Of a DNA stretch of 64,000 bases, positions 45,321 to 58,890 are shown in pieces. Source of the DNA: Zeus faber (taxonomy: Eukaryota > Chordata > Actinopteri > Zeiformes > Zeidae). The notes under the pieces were generated by a model. That model was not told the origin of the DNA. It was given only the letters and a program-made list of their open reading frames with translations, and did not search any database. How positions within the stretch are numbered: the stretch's first letter is position 1; each line of letters begins with the position of its first letter. The translations under genes and the position numbers were made by a program. The stretch covers positions 18,211,339 through 18,275,338 of the forward strand of contig OY482851.1 in the NCBI GenBank assembly GCA_960531495.1, written 5' to 3'.

Positions 45321-45868
45321 CTGCTTCAAGTGCACCCCAGCACCCTCCTGGTTGCATTCCTCTCCTTTCCTCCCTACTTTGCTGCCATAATTATGACAGG
45401 AAGAGGCCACGTGATGAGTTCTAGTTCCAGTTTTCCTGGACCTAATTCACTGTTTTTCAATACATGTTGTCATCCAATGTTAATGTTTTTGTGTAAATGT
45501 TGTTTGTTTCTATGTTTATTTGTCTCACCATGGTGATTCTCCCCCTCTTGGGGTAGTGATCAGTTGGTTATAGACCCAAACATGATAAATAGTTCTCCAC
45601 AGAGGGGGGTTGGTGGTGACTCTCCATAACCAAAAACTGTGCTCTTGTCATTCTACAGGACGTCCACAGGACAGAGTTATTGCAGCAGTTCTTGATGTTT
45701 TAAGAATTAATAGAGTTGCATTGCAGGTTGAGAACTTGAACGCCACTTGCAGACTGACTCTGTCCTGAATGCAATGGCATACAAATACTCTGTGTTGTAT
45801 GCCCAGCATGCTGACAGCACAGGTTTAAAAAAAAAAGGAACTAGGCCCGTCCAAATGGATCCCTTCGC

Positions 45869-45869
<1 letters not shown>

Positions 45870-45907
<38 letters not shown>
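45870..45907 (+). repeat. (ATT)n microsatellite
   Basis: About 12 TTA units shortly after the right copy of the 17-bp direct repeat. Confidence 0.95.
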
Positions 45908-45908
<1 letters not shown>

Positions 45909-47186
45909 GACCTGTGCAGAATATTTTCAAGTGTCTAACTTGAATGTCACCATCTTATAAATAAAGAAAACCTCTCAAGGACATTCCCATAAACTCACAT
46001 AATGTTACCCAATAACTAATAAACAGATCATAGATACGGGTAGGGAGCAGGAATGGTGTTTGAAGCAACAACAGTACGTCAGAATAATACATGAGAAGAA
46101 CATAATATAACAAAGTGGCTAAATCCACCATCGAAAGCGGATTGCTTGACTTGAGGTCAAGCTTGACCCCTTCCAGAAATAATAATAATAATAATGCTAA
46201 TAATAAACGTGGCTCGATAACACACTCCGTCCGGTCCGCAGCGATATACATATTTAATAACCCCCAGCTGTCACGCCTGCGGCTGTGAGGAGGAAGAGGA
46301 GGAGGAGGAGGAGAAAAGGACCTTGGACTCCAGGGAAGGACTGAGTCTCGCTCAGTGTGTGACTGTGTCATGTGACTGTGTTTTCAGTGGGCTGCTGCGT
46401 TCGGAGACAGGGCGAGCTTACATGCACATGCACATTCTTGGTTGAACACAATGAGCAAAAAAAATAAATAAAAAAAAAAGCCTTTCCACTCCTCAGAGCT
46501 TTCCCCTCGCTCACTGGGAGGACACTGTTCACGCTGTGCGGCGTCTCTATCGGGGAGGGCTCTCCTCGGCTCTGATGGAGAGACTATTGTCTGTTTTCTC
46601 GCTCTCTCTATATGCTTTATACACTCCTGTGTGTGTTTCTCGGTTACGTGACCCTCTGGACACAATAGGTGACCCGCTCCTCAGAGTTCCACTCCTCTCT
46701 CACGCGGAGTGGAACTCGAGAGGGGACACTCCCTGAATAACAAATACGCACAGGAAATTCTCTGTTATTCCCTCCGCTGTTGTCGTCTCAGACGCTGTCT
46801 TACACCTCGCCTCTGAGAACGGTGCGCAATTTTCAGCGCTGTTTCTGCTATACTCACAGATAACCCCATGCAGTGTTGACTGCTCTACATCATGGAAAGT
46901 ACTGCGCTGCTCCGGCTATTTCCATTGTCTTGGAGCAATGAGAATTAACAACTGTACTATTTTGGGAGACCAAATAGTATATCCAAATCGAACGTTCCGC
47001 CTCTTGCCCCTCTCTCCATCTCCTGTTTTCTGAACTGCGTCTTCATGTAACGTTAAAAAGGTTGTCGCTACCTCAAGCGTAGTCATTAAGTATACAACTT
47101 CTCGCTTCTCACCCCCTCCTCCTACCTGCTTACTCTATTTGCCATCGGCAAAAGGTCACATGCAGTCTTTGTTTACGCGCACACAC
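45908..47186. other. Non-coding sequence between retroposed insertion and CA tract
   Basis: Contains GGA and AAT short tracts (46170-46195 and 46290-46315). Open frames here lack homology. Nothing else is seen. Confidence 0.4.
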
Positions 47187-47315
<129 letters not shown>

Positions 47316-47477
47316 GTTGGGAGCCCGGGCTGCACTGCAGCACTGACTGTAAGCGACAGTGAGGGATGCACCGCAGCCGCTCGCATTCCGGAGAGCTCGC
47401 GTATTTCACAACTACATCCCACTTCACCTCGCAGCATCGTGTTGTGGAGACACAGATGATTGTGTTGTTTAGATAAG

Positions 47478-47730
47478 TGGCCCTCCTCTCCCCTCCCCTT
47501 CCCTCCCCTCCCCTCCCCTCCCCGTCCCAGCAGGCTGTGCTCTGCAGTGCTGCTGTGGAGGGCCAAAGCGCATGGACACCATCGAGGTGAGAGGGAGAGG
47601 ATGACGCAAACAAACGCACCTCTCGAGGGGAGAGAACGAGAAGGGAAGAGGGAGGGAGAGAGAGAGAGAGAAGGAGAGGGAGAGAGAGAGAGCGAGGAAG
47701 GGAGAGGGGGGGAGATAGAGGGAGGGGGAG
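47478..47730. repeat. Polypyrimidine tract then polypurine tract around a candidate exon
   Basis: 47478-47527 is made of CCCCT units. 47587-47730 is GGGAGA/GA-rich on the same strand. The two are largely complementary and separated by about 60 bp. A possible small exon at 47531-47586 lies between them, with an acceptor GTCCCAG and a donor GTGAGA. Confidence 0.6.
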
Positions 47731-47821
47731 AATATATAGAGTGTATATATACTACCTGTACTATAGTACCTATACCTGTGTGGCTTTTTGTGTATTTAAA
47801 GTTTAATTTGAAGTGGAACTG

Positions 47822-47884
47822 CCCTGTGAAGCACCTCCATGCAATACACATATTATGTGTATTGCATGGAGGTGCTTCACGGGG
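47822..47884. repeat. 63-bp near-perfect palindrome
   Basis: Arms of 31 bp around a single T at 47853. The left arm begins CCCTGTGAAGCACCTCCATG; the right arm ends with its complement. The only mismatch is 47825/47881 (T opposite G), so 30 of 31 pairs are complementary. The one-base loop is too small for a microRNA precursor. It lies in unique sequence between unc45b and the first pip5k1b coding exon. Confidence 0.95.
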
Positions 47885-50800
47885 TTTAACAAGTTTATAC
47901 TGTATTTATGACGGATCCACTCCGCCTCGCCGGAGAAGATACCTAGTATATCTTCAAATGTAATGAAATGTTTTAGCAACAGAGCAAATTCACATGTTCA
48001 TTGCCCGGACGCCACACATTTCACATTTCACATATTCGTCTGAGCCTGTTATATGTGATGGTACAGTCGGAGTGTGTTCCATCAGGGGAGTGTGGCACCG
48101 ACATAAAAGGAACGCAACAAAGAGAGCTAACACAAAGGCGTCAGCAGGACAGAGACCGGTGCCCCACCACCACCGCCACTCAGACAGAGGACCACAACAA
48201 GCCATCCAGATTTAGCCATACAACTATATAGATGGTGTTTGGGGGGGGGGAGTTTGTACAGTCTTTTGAAGTCCTGAACCTAGGAAGAATTCAATTAAAT
48301 CACACGCATGTTGATTGACGAGATGTTTGTTGCAAGAGTTGTTTATCTCGGTGGCTGATTGATTTTTGAATTAGCCGGTGGAAAAACAGTATACATATCC
48401 GCACTTAATCACAGATATCCTCTTTTTAAGGCCCTTTAATCCATATTGTTTGCAAAACAAATATCAAATCGATTGAGCCCTCATCAGGACATGCATCCAC
48501 TCGGATACAGATATTTCCGCTTTTCCAACGTCTTATACAAGGTCAAGAAATCCAGGAAATATGTTCTTGGTCTCACTGCGGCGCTGCTCTGCTATCGATT
48601 CCCCATTGTGTCTCCATTCTGCTGCAGTAATCCAATCGCATCCGGATCCCTGGAACTATAACTTGTGTGCCCTTAGCATGTAAGTAATGTAGAAGCTGCA
48701 TTGTCTGCATACGTGTTAACGTATAATATATCATTACCAACACCCCATCGCTCGCACTGCCTGACTGTATCTCCAGAGCATTGATCACATGATCTTGCAA
48801 ATAAATCTCTGGTAGTGGGTTCTTTACATTTGTCATTGATTCCCCAGCACTATGCTTTCCTATGAAATATATTGTATTACCATTGTGGGGAACTAAACTA
48901 AGAATTGTCTGCTTTTCTGAATGTCTGTGAAAAGTATTCTTTAGGGTCTCAAAAGGCTCCAAGGATACAATAAAACTCTGCCAGTTTGTGTTGCGGCCTC
49001 GTGTCTCTCAAAGCCAGGTTTGCCTCTTGGTACCGTCTATTAAAAATGTAATCTAACAGACTTTGTTACGAAATCCGCTGCAGAAAGCCGAGCTTGAAGT
49101 GTCTGGGAAGATGCGCTTCAGAGAACGTAGACAAAGAACGGGCTAAAAACTCAGAACAACATGGGACCCAAGCTTCCAGGATTAGGAGCTCTAAGTTAAG
49201 GCAAAAAGGCTCAAGGTGGATTTCGATACACGGGTTGTTCCTTCCTCTAGTGGTTGAAAAGTGTTTTGCATCGTGTCCAAAACACCAAATGCAAGGGGAT
49301 GGTGACTCTTACGGACTCTAGCATCTGAACCTCAACATCTGTGTCTCTTTTAAGATCTTACCTCAGCTTTACCACCACTACTACTGCTAGTTATGCCTGT
49401 TTGGATCATTGGAGAAATTCCACCACGACAGCACTGATACTATGTTTTAAAACTGTATCAGTTTTATTTCCTTTGCTCTGCATTTGCATCGAGTGGGGAC
49501 CTAACCGTGCGTACCGCAGTTTACTGATTTCATTGCAAAGGTGAGTTGGGCTCTGGCCACGGCAAAATGGCAGCCGCGGCAACGTCGTCGACGCCGCCGA
49601 GGGGGTTATCGCGTGAGAACGGCTGTTTGATCGGCACTTAAGTGTGTTTGCTTTGAGGGCGGCGGAGTTCCCGGGTGAGCACGGTGGGGGGGGATCGTAG
49701 ACGGGTGGAGAGAGGGCAAAAATGTGTGTCAGTTTGCCGGCATGACGGTGCGCCCCGAGCTCTGGGAAAGTTTGCAAGGAATTTCTGGTTTTCCGCCGGC
49801 TGCTCTGCTGCCTGTGCCTTCGGGACGATCCGGGAATCAGAATCAAAGGATTGCCGTTTTATACCTTTCAGAGAGACGGAAGAAAACACACAAAGCAACA
49901 TACATAAAAGATGTGCATAGTAATTGATTGACCTTTTTAAGGTGGTTACTTTTCTGATCCGCACACAATTTGATAACATAATCCTTTCAGTGCTTTGCCT
50001 GTATTGACCTGTTGTATCACTATACCCATTAGGTCCCAGCCCGACCACAACACATTGGGCCGATCAATTTCTAAATGATTGACATTGACATGAATCGTCA
50101 ATTTTTGGATTCTGAAATAATGATAAGATGATAATTTTTATGTCATACGTTACATGATCGTTACATGTACTTCAATGTCCGGAACTTCAGTTGAATTTGT
50201 AAACATGTTTTTTTTTGGGTATACCATCAGGGAGTGTGATACATAGAAAATGTCATCCATATTGCTCAGTCCTATAAATCATCCATCCCTCCATCCCTCC
50301 ATCCACCTAGCCATCTGCTTGTCTTTGTTGCGAGGCGAACAACAGTCCTGCCACCGTGGGCCTCACGCAGATTGTTCTGGAAATGTTCTGTTGGCTTCCC
50401 AGCTGACTGAGTTATGGGGTCAGGCCACAGACAGAGAAAGAGAGTGTGTGCGTGTGTGTGTGTGCGCGTGTGTGCGTGTGTGTGTGTGCGCGTGTGTGTG
50501 TGTGTGTGTGACCGACCTTAAACAATCCACTTCCACTCTCAGCTCATGCCCCAGAGCCAAAGAGGATTTCCAGGTTATTTGAAGGATAGGTTTGCTATTT
50601 TTCAACCTAGATCTTAAACTTTGTTCCCATCATTTATAACTGTTTCACAGCAACATACTCTTACAGAAACATACTTTACTAATGAGAAACTTACCAATCT
50701 GCTGCAGCTTCTCACTTTGCCTAATGCAGTCCAATGGGGCAAATATTTAAGCTTAAAAAAAAAAGAAAAAAAAGAAACAGGAAACTCACATTATTGTCGC

Positions 50801-53800
50801 ACGTTTCTTGGTAAATTGTTTGACATGTTTTCAATATCTCTAAATATATCTAGAACAGTAATATCACATTTTATTTAAAACTACTAAAACTTCCTGTTTC
50901 TACTCTCTTAAGTTATGAAGATATAGCCAAAAGAGATCATTTGCAGAAGTGCAAAAGATTGACCCCCAAAAACAGATAAAATGCATGGTTTGTGGCCAAA
51001 TTTTCCCCCTGGTACAGTATAATATAAAAATTTTTTTTTTTTTTTTTTTTTTTTTGCATAGAAGTAACAAATAAACAGCAAACAGCTGGAGTTCTCCTTC
51101 AACGTGCCCGAGTGTGTATCGAGTTATGTTACTTAATCAAGTTCTGATTATATTGCTATTGCCTCTGTTCATAGCAACTGGAGGGCTGGCACACAGATGA
51201 GGCCACAGTCTGGAGAGAAGGACTCCGTGTCTGCTGCGTTCTCTCTGACCTGGTGACGGAGACCGGAGAGAGAGAGAGAGAGAGAGAGAGAGTGCATGTG
51301 CGAGTGTGAGTGCGTTTGTGTCCATTCTGTTGAATAATGCATTTGAACGTATCGCCGTAGTGCCACACTGAGATACAGCATTCACTGTTGTCTCATATTT
51401 AAGATCAGAGTCATAGTGATCTGATGATTCGGCGCTGGAGGAAGGAAACATCCGTCACCCGTTTCACTACTTCCAACATGCGATTGCGACTTTGTGAATT
51501 AACGACTCCGGATAGGGTATTTTTATTTTTTTCCAGAGGTATAATGATATTACATTCTAAAGGTCATTGCTTCTGAGTACCTCACGTTAAAGTGGAAATC
51601 CATGAGATTGTCTGTCTCGGGTGGGTAACACTACACTACACTACACACTTACTCTCAGAATTCCCCTAGAAACTGCAATGGGGTTTATTCGCTCCAACAT
51701 TTGCGTTTGGCTTTGCTCCAAGAGCCACTTTCTTTTCTCCAAAGTTTGCTTTCTTTTGATTAACTTTTGTTGTTGTTATTGTGGTGAGGATATTTTTTCA
51801 TCCGAGAGTCCTCTTCTTTATATATATATATATATTTTTTTTTTGTGTTCATCCATATCCTCTGTTAACTGAGCACAACTCTCTATACTGCTTTATGAAA
51901 TGAACTATGGCTGATCACTTGGAAACAGCATAGAGAGGAACACATGCATAACACGAATACATTGAATGGATGTTTCTCATAAAGTGCCAGGCGCCAGCCC
52001 AATACAGTGTAGGATATGGGATTTTTTTTAACAAAACAGTGTTACAGATTACCACTTGAAGTTTTCAATTGCACAAGGAGTAAATAGACCATTCTATCAA
52101 CTCTGCCTCATATTTGAGGTGCACATGATAGTAAAGGTTGTCGCTACTTCCTGGGTGTAGAGCTAATGATTGGCAGGTAATTCTCGGTCTGAGAACAGAA
52201 GGTTGCGTAACGCTCCGGGCTTTGGGACTCGTAGGTGCATTTATATGCAGGTGGTGATGCTACTGCGGGCTAGTTGGAGAGAATCTGACAAACTAAAGCA
52301 AAAAAAAAAAAACCCCAAAAAAACATGCAAACCGTATTGTGTGCGTGTCGCTCTTTTTGTATCGCTTCCTCTTACCACAAATCCCTTCTTGCACTTTCCA
52401 CTTTTTTTTTTTTTTTTTCTGTCATTCATTTAATTGCGCTGACACATGGTCAAACTCCCAAACGCACCGTGAGGTTACACCACAAGCCGCCCTGACTCAT
52501 GTGGGTCCTCCTGTGTCTTCTTAAGCAACACAGAGAGCGGAGGAAAGCGAAGCGGAAGAGGGCAGGGATAAGAAAGGGGAAGAAAAAGAGTGAGCAGGGA
52601 AGGGCAGGTGTAGAGGGAGGTGAAGCCTGCGGGGGAACCTCAGGGTCGGAGAAGGTTCGGACGTAGGAGGGTGCGGGCGGATCACCAGGGACTTGGTTGT
52701 GTGTAAGCCAAGCTGCAGCGGCAGGTCGGTTTACGCCCGGGGGCTACAGAGCAATTACACTTCAGTGACGCACACACACACACACACACACGCACACGCG
52801 CACACGCACACGCACACGCACACGCACACAGACATAAGACACACACTCACACACACGCATGAATGAGCACACGTAGCTCTTAACAACAGAGTAAATTCCC
52901 TTTGCTATCTGGCAAAACTTAACAAGAGAGAAATTAATGATTCGAGGGACCGTCCGCCAAAGTGACTGCAACCCTGGACAAGTCTTTTGTTTTTAGGACT
53001 CTGTCTTGAGACTTGACATCTCAGCGTCCGAGTGGTTTGTAATGATGTTGGACCGCGTGTCCTCTATTTCTGGCCCACAGCGCGTCCGGACACATGTGAA
53101 CCTCCTGATCTGTTTGCAACCAGACGACACAGCGATGTGGCCCTGATCCTTTTCACTGCAGTCTAGCTTTCTACTGAACGAGGCAAGTTACTCACTTCCC
53201 TTTTCTCTGTGCGCATCCCATCACCAAATGAAAAGTAAGACTGACTGGCGTTACCGAATAAATACAGTTAATATACAATAAACCCGGTTTATATAAACCT
53301 CACTTATCCACATCGACTGGTAATCTCAGTCAGCTTTTTCCCGTCTTTTTACCTGTCTATTATCCAAATGTATTAATAACTTAACTGCTCCTAGTTAAGG
53401 TTTCCTGACAGGATAGATGAGTATAAATGATGTTCTGTTGTACTGTATAAATAGTCAACGTACTATTGTATTAAATAGTTTTATGTGGGTTATATGCAAT
53501 GATCTGCTTAGCAACAGGGGGTAATCGGACCCTGTGTTTTGTGCATTATTCTTTCATCGCACAACTTAAAAAAAAAAAAAAAAATCTCTAAATAGCTCTT
53601 TCAATTAAATATTCATTTTCCCCGCTATCTACAATTCCTATAACCTGGAATCCAGTCAGTCAAAAACCACAGTTCACAACACACTGAAATGCAATGGAAA
53701 TGAGACTCCACTGCTCGAGCAAATAGCAAATTATCCTTTGTCTTTATACGACTGCGCCTCTGGGTATTCAAATTAAATATTTGTTGACTTGTTGTTATAG

Positions 53801-54163
53801 ATTTTACATGGATTAGGATATCCTTATCACAGATATTGAGACCCAGTGTTTTTAGCACCAGCATCGTATTTTCCCCACACCTATTTCAGTCGTACAATGA
53901 CCAGTTGTCAAGAGGAATATCGATAGTGCTGCACTTCATTTGAGAATTAAGTTGGTGGTTCTAACAAACCCCTGTGGTTGATTATAGCTTTGGAGACTGG
54001 ATTTTACAGAACTTGGTGCCAGTGCAATAAGGAAGTTTTGGAACATAGTGTCAAAAAATTGTTTGATTCATACAGTTGTTGAACTTGTCGCCATAATTTT
54101 TTTAATGTATTTATGTATTTATGTATTTATTTATTTATTTGTTCTATTTTTTTCCCTCACCAG
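47885..54163. other. Non-coding region upstream of pip5k1b
   Basis: Probably pip5k1b 5' intron or intergenic sequence. It has TG tracts (50443-50511), a CATCC tract (50279-50308), poly(T) at 51031-51055, a GA tract (51269-51293), CACG/CA repeats (52769-52855) and TTTA units (54103-54139). A minus-strand open frame of about 130 codons at 48573-48962 has no recognisable homology. No other gene is seen. Confidence 0.45.
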
Positions 54164-57100
54164 ATGTCAACCAAAACAGAAAACGGGATGGGAGGGTCAT
54201 GGAACACCAGCAGAGAGAAAACCTACAAGAAGGTGTGTAAAAGTGCCACCAGAGCGTCTCACGCCCCCCCCCCCCCCTCCCACTGAACTCTGTTTTTTTT
54301 GTTGGTTTTTTTTCCTGCCATGCTTGCAAAACGACTTGCACAACATTTGATTTTGGAATGTCGCCGGTTTTAAAAGCAAAGAGTCCCAATAAGCGTTATT
54401 TCTTCAAACCCTTGAGTCACATGCGTCCTCATGAGACATCCAGGGAACATGATGTCCTGACCTGTGCCGGGACGCGCTGCCAGGGACCGGTTTGCCGCCC
54501 TCGGGTTCTGCTGTAATTGTGTTTTTCACTTTAGAAGCAGTGCTTCTCTAAACTGCCCGACAACACTTTTACAGTTGTATACACTTGATACAGGCGGTCA
54601 AGGCCTCACTAGATTAGATCAGAGGCGTTCTTACCGTCAGGTTGTCGTTATCAGACCCTCCCGTCCTCGGCGTTGATCTTCCAATGACCCCTGCCGAAGG
54701 CTGTCGTTGTGGATTCATTTGAAACAACAGGTTGATAATAACCCTCACAAAACGTGCGGCGCTACGAGGGGCGGGGATAATGTTGCCGTGTTCTCCTGCG
54801 CTCCTTTCGTCCAGACCACGTCCTCGGCTCTGAAAGGGGCGATCCAGTTGGGCATCGGCTACACCGTGGGCAACCTGACGTCCAAGCCGGACAGAGACGT
54901 CCTCATGCAGGACTTCTACGTGGTGGAGAGCGTCTTCCTCCCAAGGTCAGCACTCGCTTCCGTCTGCTGGTATATGAGCTCACGCTGCGAAACTGCTGTG
55001 TTCGGTATGTAGAGTGCTTATGTTACTTTGAATTTTTATACGAATCCCCCTTTTTGAAAGCCCTATTACGTAAATCCAAGGTTACTGGACATTGAGACAG
55101 GAAATGAGAGTTTCTTTCTCAGGGCAGAGATGGTAGCTATATTCCTGACGCTGTGCAATGCAAATGAATGGAAAAAAGGGGGAAAGAGAACAGCTTGGCC
55201 TTCATAATAGCACCCGGTTAAATGTTATCTGCTGGCCTCTGTCTGAATAAATGATTAGATCCTTTCAATTAAATTTCCCTCCGTATGATTATATTCATTT
55301 TCCACCCAAAAGCTTCATTGGTTTTCTTCTTTTAAGGGCACTGGGACGGAGGAAATGTGAAATCGAACATCCGTTAAAAAAAAAAAGTGTGTTGGTATAT
55401 ACCAACACACTGTGTCCTAATGAGGTGCTAGCACTGTCAGCAAGATTCAAATGAAGAAGAATACTACACGTATTGTTCTTTAAATCACCAGTGTTACGAC
55501 AGTGAACTGTCACTACATTGAGTGGCAATCCGTCTTAAAATTTATTTACCCAGAGTTCTGTGACCGACCAGGTGTGGCATAGATTCTGTGCAGCAGCCAA
55601 TCATCTTTGACCCCCTGCATTTGCACAAACTTGCCCCGAGACATGATTTGCAATCAAGTTTGGCTATGAAATAAGCAATGAAGCTTTGGCTACAGCAGGT
55701 GCCCCCGTTCAGCTTCAACACTTATAAACGATGGGAACTAACATTTTAATAAGGCCTGGGTCAGAAAAAATTGCAAACTGATTATTTAATTCAACGAAAT
55801 GACGCCGCTTCGTGGAACCGCCACATTCATCATTGGTGTGAATTAGCTTCTCTTAGTCATGGTGCTTGGATGAAAAAAACAAAACAAAAAAAGAAAACGT
55901 TCCAGGGATTATTCTACCGTGAACATTGAAATCAGCCTGTTACTGTCGCTGAAAACATCATCCTATGACTATCATCTCCATGAATCTGCTCATTCCATCA
56001 ACAGCCTTGAGAAGTTTCTTACGTGAGCTCTTACGTTGGTGTCTAATGTAAGGACAGGGTTTAATGTAACTTAAACTAATTTTTCACCTGTTTTTAAGTG
56101 AAAGTGATCAATGTCAATGAATATCAACCTTTTTTTTTTTTTTTTTAATTAAGTGAAATGATCAGCTAGATAACAAGGCAAGGGCTTTGCTGAATTTTCC
56201 TTTTCGGAGTCCCGGCTTTCCTCTGGGTGATGGGTGAGTCGAGTCGATGGGAGATATTCTGCCAGGAATTGGTGGCAGTGGTTTAGTATTCAGGTGGAGC
56301 TTCTGCACATGCTAACTCTTGAGCCATTATACAAATCCAGATGGATGATTTATGCAAACATTGTTGTTGGCTCTCGTCGATTCGGGCGCTGACAGCCCGT
56401 TGAGACCGGGCAGCTGGTCGACAGTAGCTGCTTTCAGTAGTGTTACTTACTACATCATCATATTGTGGTACACAAACATTTGTGGACTGAATATAGTTAG
56501 AGAATTTGAAAAAATATATATTGTTTTGGACTGTTATCATACTATACATATCATACGTTCATTGTAAAGAACCAGATTGTTTTTGCGATGGATTCTTTAA
56601 CATAGGATTTAACATAGAATATATAAGCAGATTGCTTGGTGTACTGTGTACCCATATATTTATTAGTCTAATAACAAATGCTTTCACATTGGCCAGCACC
56701 ACCTTGCTGGGTAAAGAATGTGTCGTTGGTGGTGCTATTCACTGTGGGAAATGTGCTCCGAGCCACATTCGCTATTAGAAACAGACCAAAGTCACACAAA
56801 ATACACTCCTCTGAATGAGTGGAATGAGACTAGCAGGGCTGCAACTAACTTTAAAGGACTAATGACTGACGGTTATTTGATCAATGTAATCTAGGAAATA
56901 TGTTTATACCCGTTACCTATTAAAATAAACAAGTATCTGGTCTCTTTATTGGGTATTTTATTGTCTTCAAATCGGATTCATCCGATCCCAACTGAGAAAA
57001 TCTATCAAAATAAAAGAGCCTATTTTTTCTCAGACCTATAAAGTGCCGTGCGGCTGCAGGTAATTATTCTTGTGCGCATTTGCCAAGTGGAGCAGTCGGG

Positions 57101-58214
57101 CTCCTTTGGAGTAATCACAGCTCTAGTGTTGCACTATTGGCCGTTTCCCATTACGGAACGTAACACCAGTCTGCAACAACAACACTGAAGCCTTCTTCCC
57201 CAGCAAACAATGCAAGGCCTCAGTACATGGACTATATTTAGTGGCGCCCTGGGAACACAAAAAAGCCTTCATTAACCCACTTTTGGTCATTTTAGAGGGG
57301 CAAGGAAAATCAGATTAATTCAAATGTTATTTTACAAGAGGCTTAGGAAAGCTGACTCACCGCAGCCTTATCAAGAAATTCTTGAGTTGTCCTGCTGGCA
57401 CATGGGTACATGGCTTACGAAACACGGCCCGTCTGTGTGTGAGCCGTGCCAGTCGGGGAATGTCAGGTCTCCAGAGATATTAAACCCAACAAAAATGTGG
57501 GTTATTGCTTTTTTTTTTTTTTTTTCTCTCTCTTATTTTCGCTGTTTCGCTCTCATTCAATCCCAGGTCACTGGTCTCATGTGTTGCCCTGGCGTTTGGG
57601 TATTGTTGGGATCCAGTAATCAGAGCCATCTTCTGTCTCCAGGAAACGGAACTCTACCCCGGCCCCGTTTGTCATCACAATACTGGTCGATCTAGGTTCC
57701 CATAGATGACTTTACTCTGGGCCGCTCACACAGAATGGCTCACATTTCGGTTGCCCACCGAGCTGCTTAATGGAAGTCAATAGATGCCCAGTCACGAATA
57801 TTATATTCTGTCCATGGTGTTAGTAGTTAGTTCCTAGTGCCTGGGGTAAGGACACCGATGTCTTCTGGTTCACGTTTGGAACATCTGTGTCTTCATGGTC
57901 CTTGATTTCACCTTGAACCGTTGTTAAAACTAATGTTGATCCTTTTCTTTTTTTTTAATTTAAATTTAAATTTCTTTTTTTATTTGGGACGGCTGTTGGA
58001 CGATCAGCGAGGGGAGCAACCTGACACCGGCGCATCACTACCCGGACTTCCGCTTCAAAACCTACGCCCCGCTGGCATTTCGCTACTTCAGGGACTTGTT
58101 TGGGATCAAACCGGATGATTACCTGGTGAGGCTTGACGTCCCCGTCTTGACTGCTTGTCATTATTCCGCTGGACAGGGTTGATTGCAAAACAAGACTATT
58201 ACAGTTCCTCGGGG

Positions 58215-58266
<52 letters not shown>

Positions 58267-58765
58267 GTGTGTGTGGTTTCAACAACCCCTACTCATAGAG
58301 CTGCAGCAAAAGGACTTTTACAGGAAACCACATTCACATCATTATGCTTTACGCCATTACGAGATCCTATTTCCTGTCCAGATTCTATTTGACGTTTACT
58401 CGACTTACATCTATTCCCTAGAATATACTCATCCCATTCGTTAAACATCACGCCTTATCCTGTACTTGCCTTTTTTGGTTTGACTTTAATTTTTACATTA
58501 ACATTCTGCAGCATCCGTGCTGGTTTTTTTTTTTTTTTTTTTTTTCCCTCTATTCCCCATTTACTTTGAAAAGCGTTCAGAACGCTGCAGTTTGATTTTG
58601 TGCTGCCAAGTCACATTGTTCGGCACGTAATTAATAGAGAAAGGGTTTAAAAGAAAGTCGGAGGGAAAATGCAACACAAAGACACGGAGGCTCTTGATGG
58701 GTGTCCTTGAGGTAATTATGAATTAATTCAGACAGAAGCCACTGCAGAGTTTAATTAACAACACG

Positions 58766-58823
<58 letters not shown>

Positions 58824-58855
58824 TACACACACAAACACAAAAGTGTTTATATATA

Positions 58856-58890
<35 letters not shown>

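Larger units (their letters stand above)
44079..45853 (+). mobile_element. 1.74-kb insertion with 17-bp target-site duplication and A-tail
   Basis: GGAACTAGGCCCGTCCA occurs at 44079-44095 and again at 45837-45853, the second copy directly preceded by a run of ten A. The 1,741 bp between them begin with G-rich sequence (to about 44960), contain a SINE (45015-45235) and a CA tract (45282-45318), and end in unique-looking sequence plus poly(A). Long direct repeats plus a 3' A-tail are the mark of target-primed retroposition on the plus strand. No reverse transcriptase is recognisable, so the family is unknown. The SINE may be a later nested insertion. Confidence 0.7.

Noticed and set aside
45955..46371. 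138-codon minus-strand frame with Leu- and Pro-rich parts
   Set aside because: Built from AAT and GGA tracts; no homology.
47822..47884. microRNA precursor
   Set aside because: The loop is a single base and the stem almost perfect; Drosha/Dicer substrates need a larger loop.
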